From: Thermolongibacillus altinsuensis
Lineage (GTDB): Bacteria > Bacillota > Bacilli > Bacillales > Anoxybacillaceae
Direction: 5' to 3'
NCBI RefSeq assembly: GCF_004341205.1
Contig: NZ_SLUL01000003.1
Span: 1-64,000 of the forward strand
DNA: 64,000 bases
Shown piece by piece: positions 48,901 through 58,005 of the stretch; position 1 is the stretch's first letter; the number at the start of each line of letters is the position of its first letter. Below the pieces are notes generated by a model that made no database searches, was not told where the DNA came from, and saw only the letters and a program-made list of their open reading frames with translations. A program made the translations under genes and the position numbers.

Positions 48901-48932
48901 CTATACATAATTTTATCTATACATAATTTTAT
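48901..48932 (+). repeat. Perfect 16-base tandem duplication in the tpx leader
   Basis: CTATACATAATTTTAT occurs twice in a row. It fills the predicted 5' untranslated region right up to the ribosome binding site. Confidence 0.95.
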
Positions 48933-48946
48933 GAGGAGGCTTATTC

Positions 48947-49453
48947 ATGGCGAATGTTACATTCAAAGGAAATGCTGTTACGTTAGTTGGAAATGAAGTG
49001 AAAGTAGGAGATGTTGCTCCTGACTTTACAGTATTGGCAAACGATTTATCTGAAGTAACGTTGGCTGATACAAAAGGGTTTGTCCGTTTAATTAGCGTTG
49101 TGCCATCCATCGATACAGGAGTATGCGATGCGCAAACACGGCGTTTTAACGAAGAAGCCGCTAAACTAGATGGCGTGAAAGTGTTAACGATTAGCGTTGA
49201 TTTGCCATTTGCGCAAAAGCGTTGGTGCGCAGCGAATGGAATTGAAAATGTACAAACGTTGTCCGACCATCGCGACGTATCGTTTGGGCAAGCGTACGGC
49301 GTTCTTATAAAAGAATTGCGTTTGCTTGCGCGTGCGGTCTTTGTCGTTGATCGCAACGATCGCATTACTTACGTTGAATACGTTCCAGAAGTGACGAACC
49401 ATCCAAACTACGAAGCGGCAATTGAAGCAGCGAAAGCAGCAAGCGGGCAATAA
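48947..49453 (+). CDS. tpx: Thiol peroxidase
   Basis: Atypical 2-Cys peroxiredoxin of 168 residues that reduces peroxides with thioredoxin. The peroxidatic cysteine is C60 in DTGVCDAQT and the resolving one C94 in KRWCAANG, the usual pair. GAGGAGG precedes ATG. It is a single-gene unit with its own promoter and terminator. Confidence 0.96.
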   Translation: MANVTFKGNAVTLVGNEVKVGDVAPDFTVLANDLSEVTLADTKGFVRLISVVPSIDTGVCDAQTRRFNEEAAKLDGVKVLTISVDLPFAQKRWCAANGIENVQTLSDHRDVSFGQAYGVLIKELRLLARAVFVVDRNDRITYVEYVPEVTNHPNYEAAIEAAKAASGQ

Positions 49454-49470
49454 ACGCCATATTGGATAGT

Positions 49471-49502
49471 AGGCTATCTCGAAAAAAGGGATAGCCTTTT
49501 TC
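49471..49502 (+). terminator. Terminator after tpx
   Basis: AGGCTATC/GATAGCCT stem followed by TTTTT. Confidence 0.88.
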
Positions 49503-49558
49503 GTTGAAATTCAATAAAATAAAGTTTCGGACATGTTGTCAAGAAAGGAGAGAAACTG

Positions 49559-50542
49559 GTGAGTTCTCCAATTGAACGATTATTTACCGTTTTTGATCAT
49601 ACAGCGTTAGTGTTGCAAGAAGAATTAAAGTGTTCTTATTTAGAAGCGGTAGCTGAAACAGGAGAAAATTTGTTTCACGGAGACGTGTTGCAAGAAGAAG
49701 TAAGCGAACTTTCAAAAAAACGTCTAAAAAAAGAGTATGAATCCATTCAGCTAGAAAGCTTTACAAACGAGCAAATTCGCAAGGCATTTCAGTTAGCGGT
49801 TTTAAAAGGCATGAAAGAACATACACAACCGCATCACCAAATGACGCCGGATGCGGTCGCTTTATTCATTGGATATTTAGTTGATAAGTTTACAAAAACA
49901 TATTTTACGTTATCCATTCTTGACCCTGCAGTCGGAACAGCGAATTTATTAACCGCTGTCATCAATCAATTATCGGGAAAACAGGTAAAAAGCTATGGTG
50001 TCGATGTGGATGATTTATTGTTGCAGCTTGCTTATGTGAACGCGAATCTACAAAAACATCCGATTCAATTGTTTCATCAAGATAGCTTGCGGCCGCTGTT
50101 TGTCGATCCCGCCGATGTCATCGTATGTGATTTGCCTGTTGGGTACTATCCAAATGATGAACAAGCTTCTCATTTCCGGCTAAAAGCGGAGAAAGGTCAT
50201 TCGTATGCTCATTACTTATTTATTGAACAAAGCATTCGCTATGCGAAAGAAGGGGCTTATTTATTTTTCCTTATTCCGAACTCATTATTTACAACTGACC
50301 AATCGGGGAAATTGCACGAACTGATCAAGGAAGAAACGTTCATTCAAGGTTTATTGCAGCTTCCGCTGTCGTTATTTAAAAATGAAAAAGCGGCAAAAAG
50401 CATTTTTATTTTACAGAAAAAAGGAGAACACGCAAAAGCACCGAAAAAAGCGTTGCTTGCTGAGCTTCCGCGCTTTTCAAACAAAGAAGCGATGCAAGCG
50501 ATGATGCATAAAATCGATCAATGGTTTAGCGAAGAACGGTAA
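49559..50542 (+). CDS. ytxK: N6-adenine methylase-like protein YtxK
   Basis: Protein of 327 residues with the Rossmann fold of type I N6-adenine methylases. SAM motif I reads LDPAVGTANLL. The catalytic NPPY position reads CDLPVGYYP, so classic DNA methylation is doubtful. Streptococcal ComYH, also next to ackA, is the same family. GTG 49559 follows AAAGGAG. A terminator separates it from ackA. No restriction partner is near. Confidence 0.9.
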   Translation: MSSPIERLFTVFDHTALVLQEELKCSYLEAVAETGENLFHGDVLQEEVSELSKKRLKKEYESIQLESFTNEQIRKAFQLAVLKGMKEHTQPHHQMTPDAVALFIGYLVDKFTKTYFTLSILDPAVGTANLLTAVINQLSGKQVKSYGVDVDDLLLQLAYVNANLQKHPIQLFHQDSLRPLFVDPADVIVCDLPVGYYPNDEQASHFRLKAEKGHSYAHYLFIEQSIRYAKEGAYLFFLIPNSLFTTDQSGKLHELIKEETFIQGLLQLPLSLFKNEKAAKSIFILQKKGEHAKAPKKALLAELPRFSNKEAMQAMMHKIDQWFSEER

Positions 50543-50575
50543 AACAAGCTGGCTTTATGACCAGCTTGTTTTTTT
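50543..50575 (+). terminator. Terminator after ytxK
   Basis: AACAAGCTGG/CCAGCTTGTT stem and seven T. Confidence 0.93.
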
Positions 50576-50603
50576 AAAACTTCAGAATATAACGAATATG
50601 TAA

Positions 50604-50617
50604 AGAAAGCGTTTTCT
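50604..50617 (+). promoter_or_regulatory. cre site upstream of ackA
   Basis: AGAAAGCGTTTTCT, nearly palindromic, matches the core of the CcpA operator and departs only at the two end positions. It lies about 120 bases before ackA, where B. subtilis CcpA activates ackA. Confidence 0.8.
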
Positions 50618-50737
50618 TAAGGTCGATGCACTTGAAAATGACAATAAACGACCCGTAAAATGAGAAAGGTACAGATGAATTTTGATTATTTGCATACAAT
50701 ATAAACGTGAAGGATTTTAAAGGAGCTGTTTTAAACG

Positions 50738-51931
50738 ATGCCAAAAGTCATTGCCATTAATGCGGGTAGTTCTTCGCTAAAATTTCAATTGTTTGACATG
50801 CCAAGTGAAGAAGTGTTAACAAAAGGATTGGTTGAGCGCATCGGTTTTGAAGATGCTATTTTTAATATCACGGTGAACGGCGAAAAAATTCAAGAAGTAA
50901 CACCGATTCGCAATCACGCAGTAGCGGTCAAAATGCTGCTTGACAAACTGATTAAATTAGGAATTATTCAGTCGTTTGATGAAATTGAAGGAATTGGCCA
51001 TCGCGTCGTTCACGGTGGAGAAAAGTTTAGCGACTCTGTTTTAATTACAGATGAAACGTTAAAAGAAATCGAGGAGCTTTCTGATTTAGCACCGTTGCAC
51101 AACCCAGCGAATGTGGTTGGAATTAAAGCGTTTCGCGAAGTATTGCCAAACGTTCCAGCGGTAGCGGTGTTTGATACGGCATTCCATCAAACAATGCCAG
51201 AGAAGTCGTTTTTATATAGCTTGCCATACGAGTACTATACAAAATACGGTATTCGCAAGTACGGTTTCCATGGAACGTCACATAAATATGTAACGCAGCG
51301 CGCTGCTGAACTTCTCGGGCGCCCAATTGAACAGCTTCGCTTAATTTCTTGCCACTTAGGAAACGGAGCGAGCATCGCAGCTGTTGAAGGCGGAAAATCA
51401 ATTGACACGTCAATGGGCTTTACGCCGCTTGCAGGTGTAGCGATGGGAACGCGCTCTGGTAACATCGACCCTGCATTAATTCCGTATATTATGCGAAAAA
51501 CAGGAAAAACAGCTGAAGAAGTCATTGATATTTTAAATAAAAAGAGCGGAATGCTTGGTATTTCTGGCTTGTCTAGCGATTTACGCGACATTGAGAAAGC
51601 GGCGGCAGAAGGAAATGAACGAGCGGAGTTAGCGCTTGAAGTATTTGCAGGCCGCATCCATAAATACATCGGTTCTTATGCAGCGCGCATGTGCGGTGTC
51701 GATGCGATTATTTTCACTGCCGGAATTGGTGAAAACAGCGAAGTTGTTCGTGCGAAAGTATTGCGCGGACTTGAGTTTATGGGCGTTTACTGGGATCCAG
51801 CTTTAAACAAAGTGCGCGGCAAAGAAGCGTTCATTAGCTATCCGCACTCTCCTGTAAAAGTGCTTGTCATCCCAACGAATGAAGAAGTCATGATTGCACG
51901 CGACGTCGTAAGATTAGCGAATTTAGTGTAA
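50738..51931 (+). CDS. ackA: Acetate kinase
   Basis: ASKHA-fold kinase of 397 residues that turns acetyl phosphate and ADP into acetate and ATP during carbon overflow. Motifs: [38 protein letters not shown] and [14 protein letters not shown] precedes the start with long spacing. A cre site upstream suggests activation by CcpA, opposite to acsA. A strong terminator follows. Confidence 0.97.
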   Translation: MPKVIAINAGSSSLKFQLFDMPSEEVLTKGLVERIGFEDAIFNITVNGEKIQEVTPIRNHAVAVKMLLDKLIKLGIIQSFDEIEGIGHRVVHGGEKFSDSVLITDETLKEIEELSDLAPLHNPANVVGIKAFREVLPNVPAVAVFDTAFHQTMPEKSFLYSLPYEYYTKYGIRKYGFHGTSHKYVTQRAAELLGRPIEQLRLISCHLGNGASIAAVEGGKSIDTSMGFTPLAGVAMGTRSGNIDPALIPYIMRKTGKTAEEVIDILNKKSGMLGISGLSSDLRDIEKAAAEGNERAELALEVFAGRIHKYIGSYAARMCGVDAIIFTAGIGENSEVVRAKVLRGLEFMGVYWDPALNKVRGKEAFISYPHSPVKVLVIPTNEEVMIARDVVRLANLV

Positions 51932-51933
51932 GG

Positions 51934-51966
51934 AAAAGCTCTTCCGTTTTTGGAAGAGCTTTTTCT
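51934..51966. terminator. Bidirectional terminator after ackA
   Basis: AAAAGCTCTTCC/GGAAGAGCTTTTT stem between convergent genes. Confidence 0.92.
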
Positions 51967-51967
51967 T

Positions 51968-52282
51968 TTATTGATGTATCCGCCCTGAAACGGTTTGATT
52001 CATCCGATACCAAATCCATAAATCGTTGATGATCGAAGCGAGTTCAGCGATTTCGGAATTTAATGCGCACGAACGAATAAAATCGCTTTCTTCGCCTAAT
52101 TGTGCTTGTTTTTTATTAATTAACTTTTCTAGTTCAACAATTCGATCAGGAATTTTCCCGCGAATCGTCTCCCACTCTAGTAAAATTTCTTCTTGTTCTT
52201 GCTTGGAATATGTTTCCCACTCTTTCTCCAATTTTGGCAAACGGATTCCTAAACGTTCATCGTATATAAAGCAGCCTTTCAT
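51968..52282 (-). CDS. Unassigned conserved-looking protein, 104 residues
   Basis: Small helical, charged protein (KEWETYSKQEQEEILLEWE, then RIVELEKLINKKQAQL) with no membrane segment. It has a proper Shine-Dalgarno (GGGGGAAAC) before the start, a terminator at its end and normal codon use, so it is likely real. Leucine/isoleucine spacing suggests coiled coil. I do not recognise the family. It lies between ackA and the repeat copy at 52315. Confidence 0.65.
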   Translation of the reverse strand: MKGCFIYDERLGIRLPKLEKEWETYSKQEQEEILLEWETIRGKIPDRIVELEKLINKKQAQLGEESDFIRSCALNSEIAELASIINDLWIWYRMNQTVSGRIHQ

Positions 52283-52314
52283 CTAGGTTTCCCCCATTTT
52301 TGCTTTGGTTACTT

Positions 52315-52457
52315 TATAGATTCAAGTTGAGTCCGACATATCTCATCATGAATAGAAGACCGCTTTTCTGCCATAGGTGGCAAGAAAAATTTTGCCGCCC
52401 CGGCATGCTAGAAGCAGAAAAGCTTGTTCATGTCGGAAAATTAAGCTTATCATATAT
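52315..52457 (+). repeat. Palindromic structured repeat, copy 2 (internally deleted)
   Basis: Closely matches copy 1 at 1943-2162, including CCGACATATCTCATCATG, CTTTTCTGCCATAGG, CCCCGGCATGCTAGAAG and the right end GAAAAGCTTGTT. It lacks the 74 bases equivalent to 2047-2120, with GCA at both edges of the missing part, consistent with deletion between short repeats. The TIRs and the CTTTTCTGC/GCAGAAAAG stem remain; the third hairpin is lost. It lies 155 bases before argG. Confidence 0.9.
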
Positions 52458-52560
52458 TCACTATTTTACTAAAAAGAAAGAAAATAAGCCAATTTTAAAA
52501 TTTTTTATCATAACTATTGAAAAAAAAGAAAATAGCTGATAAATTGGTAATATATTTAAA

Positions 52561-52593
52561 TGAATAATTATTAATTATTAAGTATTTTTATTC
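52561..52593 (+). promoter_or_regulatory. ARG boxes (AhrC/ArgR operator) of argGH
   Basis: TGAATAATTATTAA (52561-52574) is a perfect palindromic ARG box of the TnAATwwwwATTnA type. A second, weaker box, GAATAAAAATAC on the minus strand (52582-52593), follows. Both lie just before the ribosome binding site of argG, so arginine-dependent repression is expected. Confidence 0.75.
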
Positions 52594-52611
52594 TTTAAGG
52601 AGGAAAGAAAC

Positions 52612-53820
52612 ATGGCAAATCCAAAAATTGTGTTAGCCTATTCTGGCGGTTTAGATACATCGGTGGCGATCAAGTGGCTGCAAGAGAGAGGATACGATGT
52701 TGTCGCTTGTTGTTTGGATGTTGGTGAAGGAAAAGATCTTGAATTTATTAAAGAAAAAGCGCTAAAAGTCGGAGCGGTAAAATCGTATGTCATTGACGCT
52801 AAAGAAGAGTTTGCGAATGAATATGCGCTCGTTGCCCTTCAAGCGCACACGCTTTACGAAGGAAAATATCCTCTTGTTTCCGCGTTGTCCCGCCCGCTCA
52901 TTGCTAAAAAATTAGTAGAAGTGGCTGAATTGGAAGGAGCTGTGGCGGTTGCGCACGGTTGTACAGGAAAAGGAAATGACCAAGTGCGTTTTGAAGTCTC
53001 GATTCAAGCGTTGAATCCAAATTTAGAGGTGATTGCTCCTGTACGTGAGTGGAGCTGGTCGCGCGAAGAAGAAATTGAGTATGCAAAGAAACATGGAATT
53101 CCAATTCCTGTTGATTTGGATAGCCCGTTTTCGATTGACCAAAACTTGTGGGGAAGAAGCAACGAATGCGGCATTTTAGAGGATCCATGGGCGGCTCCTC
53201 CGGAAGAAGCATATGAATTAACGGCTGCGCTTGAGAATACACCAGATGTGCCGGAAATCATTGAAATCGGCTTCGAGCAAGGTGTACCAAAAACATTGAA
53301 TGGAAAGGAATATTCGCTCGCTCAGCTTATTCTTGAGTTGAACGCGATCGCTGGAAAGCACGGTGTTGGGCGCATTGATCATGTCGAAAATCGCCTTGTC
53401 GGCATTAAATCGCGTGAAGTGTATGAATGTCCTGGAGCGATTACATTAATAAAAGCACATAAAGAGTTGGAGGACTTAACGCTTGTAAAAGAAGTGGCGC
53501 ACTTCAAACCGCTTATTGAGCAGAAGTTAGCAGAAGTGATCTATAACGGTCTTTGGTTCTCGCCGTTAAAAGATGCGTTGGTAGCATTTTTGAAAGAAAC
53601 GCAAAAGAACGTGACAGGCGTTGTGCGTGTGAAATTGTTTAAAGGACACGCCATTGTTGAAGGACGTAAATCTGAGTTTTCGTTGTATGATGAGAAATTG
53701 GCGACTTATACGGCAGAAGATGAGTTTGACCATCAAGCGGCTGTCGGGTTTATTTCTCTATTTGGCTTACCGACAAAAGTGTATAGCATCGTGAACAATA
53801 AAAAGAAGGTGAACGCGTGA
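52612..53820 (+). CDS. argG: Argininosuccinate synthase
   Basis: Enzyme of 402 residues that joins citrulline and aspartate with ATP. The N-terminal PP-loop [17 protein letters not shown] and [14 protein letters not shown] are family hallmarks. AAGGAGG precedes ATG 52612. The argH start overlaps its end (GTGA), so the pair is coupled. No other arg genes are near, as in B. subtilis. Confidence 0.97.
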   Translation: MANPKIVLAYSGGLDTSVAIKWLQERGYDVVACCLDVGEGKDLEFIKEKALKVGAVKSYVIDAKEEFANEYALVALQAHTLYEGKYPLVSALSRPLIAKKLVEVAELEGAVAVAHGCTGKGNDQVRFEVSIQALNPNLEVIAPVREWSWSREEEIEYAKKHGIPIPVDLDSPFSIDQNLWGRSNECGILEDPWAAPPEEAYELTAALENTPDVPEIIEIGFEQGVPKTLNGKEYSLAQLILELNAIAGKHGVGRIDHVENRLVGIKSREVYECPGAITLIKAHKELEDLTLVKEVAHFKPLIEQKLAEVIYNGLWFSPLKDALVAFLKETQKNVTGVVRVKLFKGHAIVEGRKSEFSLYDEKLATYTAEDEFDHQAAVGFISLFGLPTKVYSIVNNKKKVNA

Positions 53821-55196
53821 AAAAGCTTTGGGGAGGACGATTTACGAAAACGGCAGAGGAATGGGTCGATGAATTTGGTGCATCGATTCATTTTGATCAA
53901 CAATTAGTCGAAGAAGATATCGAAGGAAGCATTGCTCATGTGACGATGCTTGGAAAATGCGGCATTTTGCCGAAGGAAGATGTCGAAAAAATTAAAGCAG
54001 GATTGCTCACGCTTTTGGAAAAAGCGAAAAAACAACAACTCGAGTTTTCGGTTGCTTATGAGGATATTCATTTAAATATTGAAAAAATGCTCATTGACGA
54101 AATCGGTCCGGTTGGTGGAAAGCTGCATACAGCGAGAAGCCGCAACGATCAAGTGGCAACCGATATGCATTTATATTTGCGTAAGCGAGTGAACGAAATC
54201 ATTGAATTGATTAAACAATTGCAAACGGTCATTATTGAAAAAGCAGAGGAGCATGTGGAAACGATTCTTCCCGGCTATACGCATCTGCAGCGGGCTCAGC
54301 CAATTTCGTTTGCTCATCATTTAATGGCATATTTTTGGATGTTGGAGCGAGATCGCGAGCGATTTACGGAGTCTTTAAAGCGAATTAACAAATCACCGCT
54401 TGGTGCTGGAGCGTTAGCGGGTACGACATTTCCGATTGATCGCCATCTCACTGCTGAACTTCTCGGGTTTGATGGCATTTATGAAAACAGCATCGATGCG
54501 GTGAGTGATCGTGATTTTATCATTGAATTTCTAAGCAATAGTTCGATACTCATGATGCACTTATCGCGATTTTGTGAGGAGCTCATTCTTTGGTCAAGTC
54601 AAGAATTTCAGTTTATCGAAATCGATGATGCATTTGCAACGGGAAGCAGCATTATGCCGCAAAAGAAAAACCCGGATATGGCGGAACTCATTCGCGGCAA
54701 AACAGGAAGAGTGTATGGAAACTTATTTGCTTTATTGACCGTCATGAAAGGAATGCCGCTTGCTTATAACAAAGACATGCAAGAAGATAAAGAAGGAATG
54801 TTTGATACCGTTCAAACAGTAATCGGCTCCCTTAAAATTTTTTCCGGTATGATCGCGACCATGAAAGTAAATACAGACGTCATGGAAAAAGCGACAAAAC
54901 AAGATTTTTCGAACGCGACAGAATTAGCAGATTATTTAGCGAAAAAAGGAGTACCGTTCCGCGAGGCTCATGAAATCGTTGGAAAATTGGTGCTAACGTG
55001 CATTGAAAAAGGGGGATTTTTAGCAGATTTACCGCTTTCCGTTTATAAAGAAGCATCACCGCTGTTTGAAGAAGATATTTATGAAGCGCTCCGTCCATAT
55101 ACGGCTGTCAATCGCCGCAATAGCGCAGGGGGCACCGGTTTTGCCGAAGTGCGTCAAGCGATTGAAAAAGCGAAGCAAAAATTAAAAACTCCGTAG
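53817..55196 (+). CDS. argH: Argininosuccinate lyase
   Basis: Fumarase-superfamily lyase of 459 residues that releases arginine and fumarate. Signature [12 protein letters not shown] is present, along with [12 protein letters not shown] and the catalytic segment [12 protein letters not shown]. The GTG start overlaps the argG stop by four bases, with AAGAAGGTG before it. A terminator overlaps its last codons. Confidence 0.97.
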   Translation: MKKLWGGRFTKTAEEWVDEFGASIHFDQQLVEEDIEGSIAHVTMLGKCGILPKEDVEKIKAGLLTLLEKAKKQQLEFSVAYEDIHLNIEKMLIDEIGPVGGKLHTARSRNDQVATDMHLYLRKRVNEIIELIKQLQTVIIEKAEEHVETILPGYTHLQRAQPISFAHHLMAYFWMLERDRERFTESLKRINKSPLGAGALAGTTFPIDRHLTAELLGFDGIYENSIDAVSDRDFIIEFLSNSSILMMHLSRFCEELILWSSQEFQFIEIDDAFATGSSIMPQKKNPDMAELIRGKTGRVYGNLFALLTVMKGMPLAYNKDMQEDKEGMFDTVQTVIGSLKIFSGMIATMKVNTDVMEKATKQDFSNATELADYLAKKGVPFREAHEIVGKLVLTCIEKGGFLADLPLSVYKEASPLFEEDIYEALRPYTAVNRRNSAGGTGFAEVRQAIEKAKQKLKTP

Positions 55197-55216
55197 CATC
55201 AACTACGGAGTTTTTT
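55187..55216 (+). terminator. Terminator of argGH
   Basis: AACTCCGTAG/CTACGGAGTT stem and six T; the 5' arm overlaps the argH stop. Confidence 0.93.
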
Positions 55217-55220
55217 CATT

Positions 55221-55676
55221 TTATTCTTCAAATTCTTTTGGCGTGCGTACAACAAGAACGTCGCATTTGGCGTAGCGCGTAATATGTTCGGAAACGCTTC
55301 CAATGAGGAAACGTTCAACAGCACTCATTCCCGTTGCACCGCAAACGATTAAATCAACTTCGTATTTTGGTGCCACTTCTTTTGCGATTTTTACTTTTGG
55401 TGAACCGTATTCAATATCTGTAACAACTTCTTTGACTCCGGATGAAAGCGCTTGCTTTTTGTACTCTTCTAACAGCTCTTTGGCAAATTTTTCTGCTCTC
55501 TCGGCAATTGAGCGATCATATGCTTCAATGGTTGCAAAGGAACGGACATCAATAATATGAGAAAGAACTAAGCTTGCATCATTTCGTTTGCAAATTTCGA
55601 TCGCTTTTTTGAACGCCCATTCCGCTTCTTTTGAACCGTCAACAGCGACTAAAATTTTTTTGTACTTTGTATTCAT
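55221..55676 (-). CDS. Universal stress protein (UspA family, ATP-binding type)
   Basis: Protein of about 151 residues. It begins YKKILVAVDGSKEAEWAFKKA and ends with the nucleotide motif G-x2-G-x9-GS (GATGMSAVERFLIGSVS), so it probably binds ATP. Such proteins dimerise and are induced by stress or starvation. The start at 55676 is ten bases from GGGGGAG; GTG 55685 is too close. Confidence 0.9.
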   Translation of the reverse strand: MNTKYKKILVAVDGSKEAEWAFKKAIEICKRNDASLVLSHIIDVRSFATIEAYDRSIAERAEKFAKELLEEYKKQALSSGVKEVVTDIEYGSPKVKIAKEVAPKYEVDLIVCGATGMSAVERFLIGSVSEHITRYAKCDVLVVRTPKEFEE

Positions 55677-55785
55677 TGTTTCCACACTCCCCCAAGAAAA
55701 AAATTTTTCCCCAATTTAAGTATATCATTTTGATCAAAACAAAAACTACTGATTGTCGAAAATTTTCTGGAAAAGGAGAAAAAAC

Positions 55786-55923
55786 ATGCGTGAAAAAGAA
55801 GAGAAGGAAATATTGTATTACGACGAAGAAGGAGTAGCTGAAATTAACGAACAAATTACAAATGCTTACGCAAGCGGAGTAATCGAGCAAAGAACGGATG
55901 ATGGCGAGGAAAAGAGGCGATAA
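55786..55923 (+). CDS. Small acidic protein, 45 residues
   Basis: ATG 55786 follows AAAGGAG at good spacing and the frame ends at TAA 55921-55923 inside a terminator. The product is MREKEEKEILYYDEEGVAEI followed by about 25 residues ending GEEKRR. It is strongly charged, with no membrane segment. Ribosome site plus terminator make it a likely real gene; family not recognised. Confidence 0.65.
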   Translation: MREKEEKEILYYDEEGVAEINEQITNAYASGVIEQRTDDGEEKRR

Positions 55924-55936
55924 AGCCTCTTTTTTC
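55910..55936 (+). terminator. Terminator after the small acidic protein gene
   Basis: AAAAGAGGC/GCCTCTTTTTT hairpin around the stop codon. Confidence 0.88.
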
Positions 55937-56022
55937 ATTTATAAAGTAGAGCGTGAAACGTGTTTTCCTGAGCCATTTTGTAGTACGATAAAAAATAATG
56001 ATGTTGTATGGGGGGATCACTT

Positions 56023-56781
56023 GTGCGACATGCCCTTATTACGGCTGGAACGAAGGGGCTTGGTAGGAAGGTAACAGAACGGTTGCTTGAAAAAGGATAT
56101 TCGGTAACCGTCAACTATCGAAGTGATGAAAATGCGGTAAAGTCATTAAAAGAAGCTTATCGGCATGCGGAAGATCGGCTTCAATTTGTTCAAGGGGATG
56201 TGACAAAAAAGGAAGATTTAATTCGCCTTGTCGATGAAGCGGTTCAACGTTTTGGCCGAATTGATTTTTTAATTAATAACGCAGGTCCGTATATTTTTGA
56301 AAGAAAAAAGTTAGCGGATTATACAGATGAAGAATGGTATGAGATGATTGAAGGGAATTTAAGCGCAGTGTTTCATCTTTTTAAACGAGCCATTCCGATT
56401 ATGCGTAAACAACGTTTCGGACGTATTATTACATACGGTTTTCAAGGAGCCGAACATGCTCCTGGATGGGTCACTCGCGCAGCTTTTAGTGCAGCAAAGG
56501 TAGGCCTTGTTTCGCTGACAAAAACGATTGCGCTTGAAGAGGCGGAATATGGAATTACCGCAAATATGATTTGTCCGGGAAATATTTTAGGAGACATGAA
56601 AGAGGCAACGATTGCCTATTCGCGCCAATTTAAAGATGCCGCTACTCCTGTTGGCCGTTCAGGAACAGGAGAAGATATTGCGCGTGTGATCGATTTTTTA
56701 TGCGAAGAAGATTCGGATATGATTACAGGAGCGATCATTGAAGTGACAGGGGGAGTTGACGTTATTCACCGTTATCGATAG
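56023..56781 (+). CDS. ytkK: Short-chain dehydrogenase/reductase homologue YtkK
   Basis: SDR-fold protein of about 252 residues. The cofactor motif TAGTKGLG, the adenine-site aspartate in GDVTKKED and INNAGPYIF are normal. The catalytic tetrad is not: the YxxxK position reads FSAAK (F155, K159), and the Ser expected 13 residues earlier is Gly142. Oxidoreductase activity is therefore doubtful, and a binding or regulatory role is possible. GTG 56023 is seven bases after GGGGGG. B. subtilis ytkK has the same place. Confidence 0.85.
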   Translation: MRHALITAGTKGLGRKVTERLLEKGYSVTVNYRSDENAVKSLKEAYRHAEDRLQFVQGDVTKKEDLIRLVDEAVQRFGRIDFLINNAGPYIFERKKLADYTDEEWYEMIEGNLSAVFHLFKRAIPIMRKQRFGRIITYGFQGAEHAPGWVTRAAFSAAKVGLVSLTKTIALEEAEYGITANMICPGNILGDMKEATIAYSRQFKDAATPVGRSGTGEDIARVIDFLCEEDSDMITGAIIEVTGGVDVIHRYR

Positions 56782-56804
56782 GAGAAGGCTGTCGTTCAGA
56801 CAGC

Positions 56805-57896
56805 CTAAATAATTTGTAGTTCTTTTGGATAATTAGTCAAAATCATCGGACCATTTTCAGTCATATAAATATCATCTTCGATTCGCACGCCGCCAATAGA
56901 AGGAACGTAAATGCCCGGCTCAATGGTGAATACCATCCCTTTTTCAAGCGTCATTTCGTTCGTTTCGTTCATAGAAGGATATTCATGGACATCGATTCCT
57001 AACCCATGGCCGACGCGGTGCGGGAAGTATGCGCCATATCCGGCTTGTTCAATGATTGTTCGCGCTGCCTTATCGATTTGGCCAATTTTTTGACCGATTT
57101 GACAAGCGTGAATGGCAGCCAGTTGCGCTTTTAAAACGGTTTCGTATATTTCCTTTTGTTGTGCAGTTGCTGAACCGAATGCGACCGTTCTTGTAATATC
57201 GGAGCAATACCCATCAAGCACAACGCCAAGATCGAATAAAACAAAATGGCCGCGCTCAATGGTTTTTGTTCCAGGAACGCCGTGAGGAGCCGCGCTATTT
57301 TCTCCTGTGAGAACCATTGTCGCAAACGACATGGAGCGAACTCCTTTTTTCTTAAGTTCGTATTCGATTGCCGCTACAATTTCTAATTCCGTTTTGCCTT
57401 CTGCTAATGAACGAACGCCGATTTCGACGCCAAGATCTGCTAATTCAGCGGCTTGGCGCAAAATCCGAAGCTCGTTTTCATCTTTAATCATTCGAATGGA
57501 TCGAACCTTTTCGGTTATATCGATAAACGATGCGTTTGAAAAACGCGCTTGCAATTGTTCTAATCGAGCAATGGTCATGTGTTCTTTTTCAATCGCAATC
57601 CGTTCGGTGACGATCTCTCGTTTAGCAATGCGCTTTTGTAAAAGATCCCACGGGTTTTCAGTATCGTCATAACCGATGATTTCATAAGCCCATCCTGCTT
57701 GTTTGGCTTGAGCGACTTCCATTTGCGGACAAATTAAAATCGGTTCTTCTTCTTGAAAAATGGCGATGGCTAATAAACGTTCGTGAGGATCGCTGTAAAA
57801 ATGGCTGAAATAAAAGACGTTTGGAGTTGATGTAATAAAAGCCCATGAAATATCATTTTCTTTTAACCAATGTTGAATTTTTTTAACTCTCTCCAT
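56805..57896 (-). CDS. M24 peptidase, Xaa-Pro dipeptidase/aminopeptidase type
   Basis: Pita-bread metallopeptidase of about 363 residues. An N-terminal creatinase-like domain precedes the dinuclear metal site: first ligand Asp in LFDLGVVLDGYCSDITR, the His in HRVGHGLGIDVHEYP, Glu in TIEPGIYVP and GGVRIEDD. It cleaves Xaa-Pro peptides in the cytosol. The start at 57896 is ten bases from AAAGGA; GTG 57905 is a near alternative. It converges with ytkK. Confidence 0.9.
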   Translation of the reverse strand: MERVKKIQHWLKENDISWAFITSTPNVFYFSHFYSDPHERLLAIAIFQEEEPILICPQMEVAQAKQAGWAYEIIGYDDTENPWDLLQKRIAKREIVTERIAIEKEHMTIARLEQLQARFSNASFIDITEKVRSIRMIKDENELRILRQAAELADLGVEIGVRSLAEGKTELEIVAAIEYELKKKGVRSMSFATMVLTGENSAAPHGVPGTKTIERGHFVLFDLGVVLDGYCSDITRTVAFGSATAQQKEIYETVLKAQLAAIHACQIGQKIGQIDKAARTIIEQAGYGAYFPHRVGHGLGIDVHEYPSMNETNEMTLEKGMVFTIEPGIYVPSIGGVRIEDDIYMTENGPMILTNYPKELQII

Positions 57897-58005
57897 TTTA
57901 TTCACATCCTTTCTTTATCAAGATTACCACGCAACAAGAAAGAAGGAAATAGAAAACAAATGAAGAAACGTTATATAATAAAAACAAAATGAGGAGGTTT
58001 TTGCA

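Noticed and set aside
56786-56806. Hairpin AGGCTGTC/GACAGCCT as a terminator after ytkK
   Set aside because: The stem is good, but neither strand shows a convincing T run after it; left out as a terminator.
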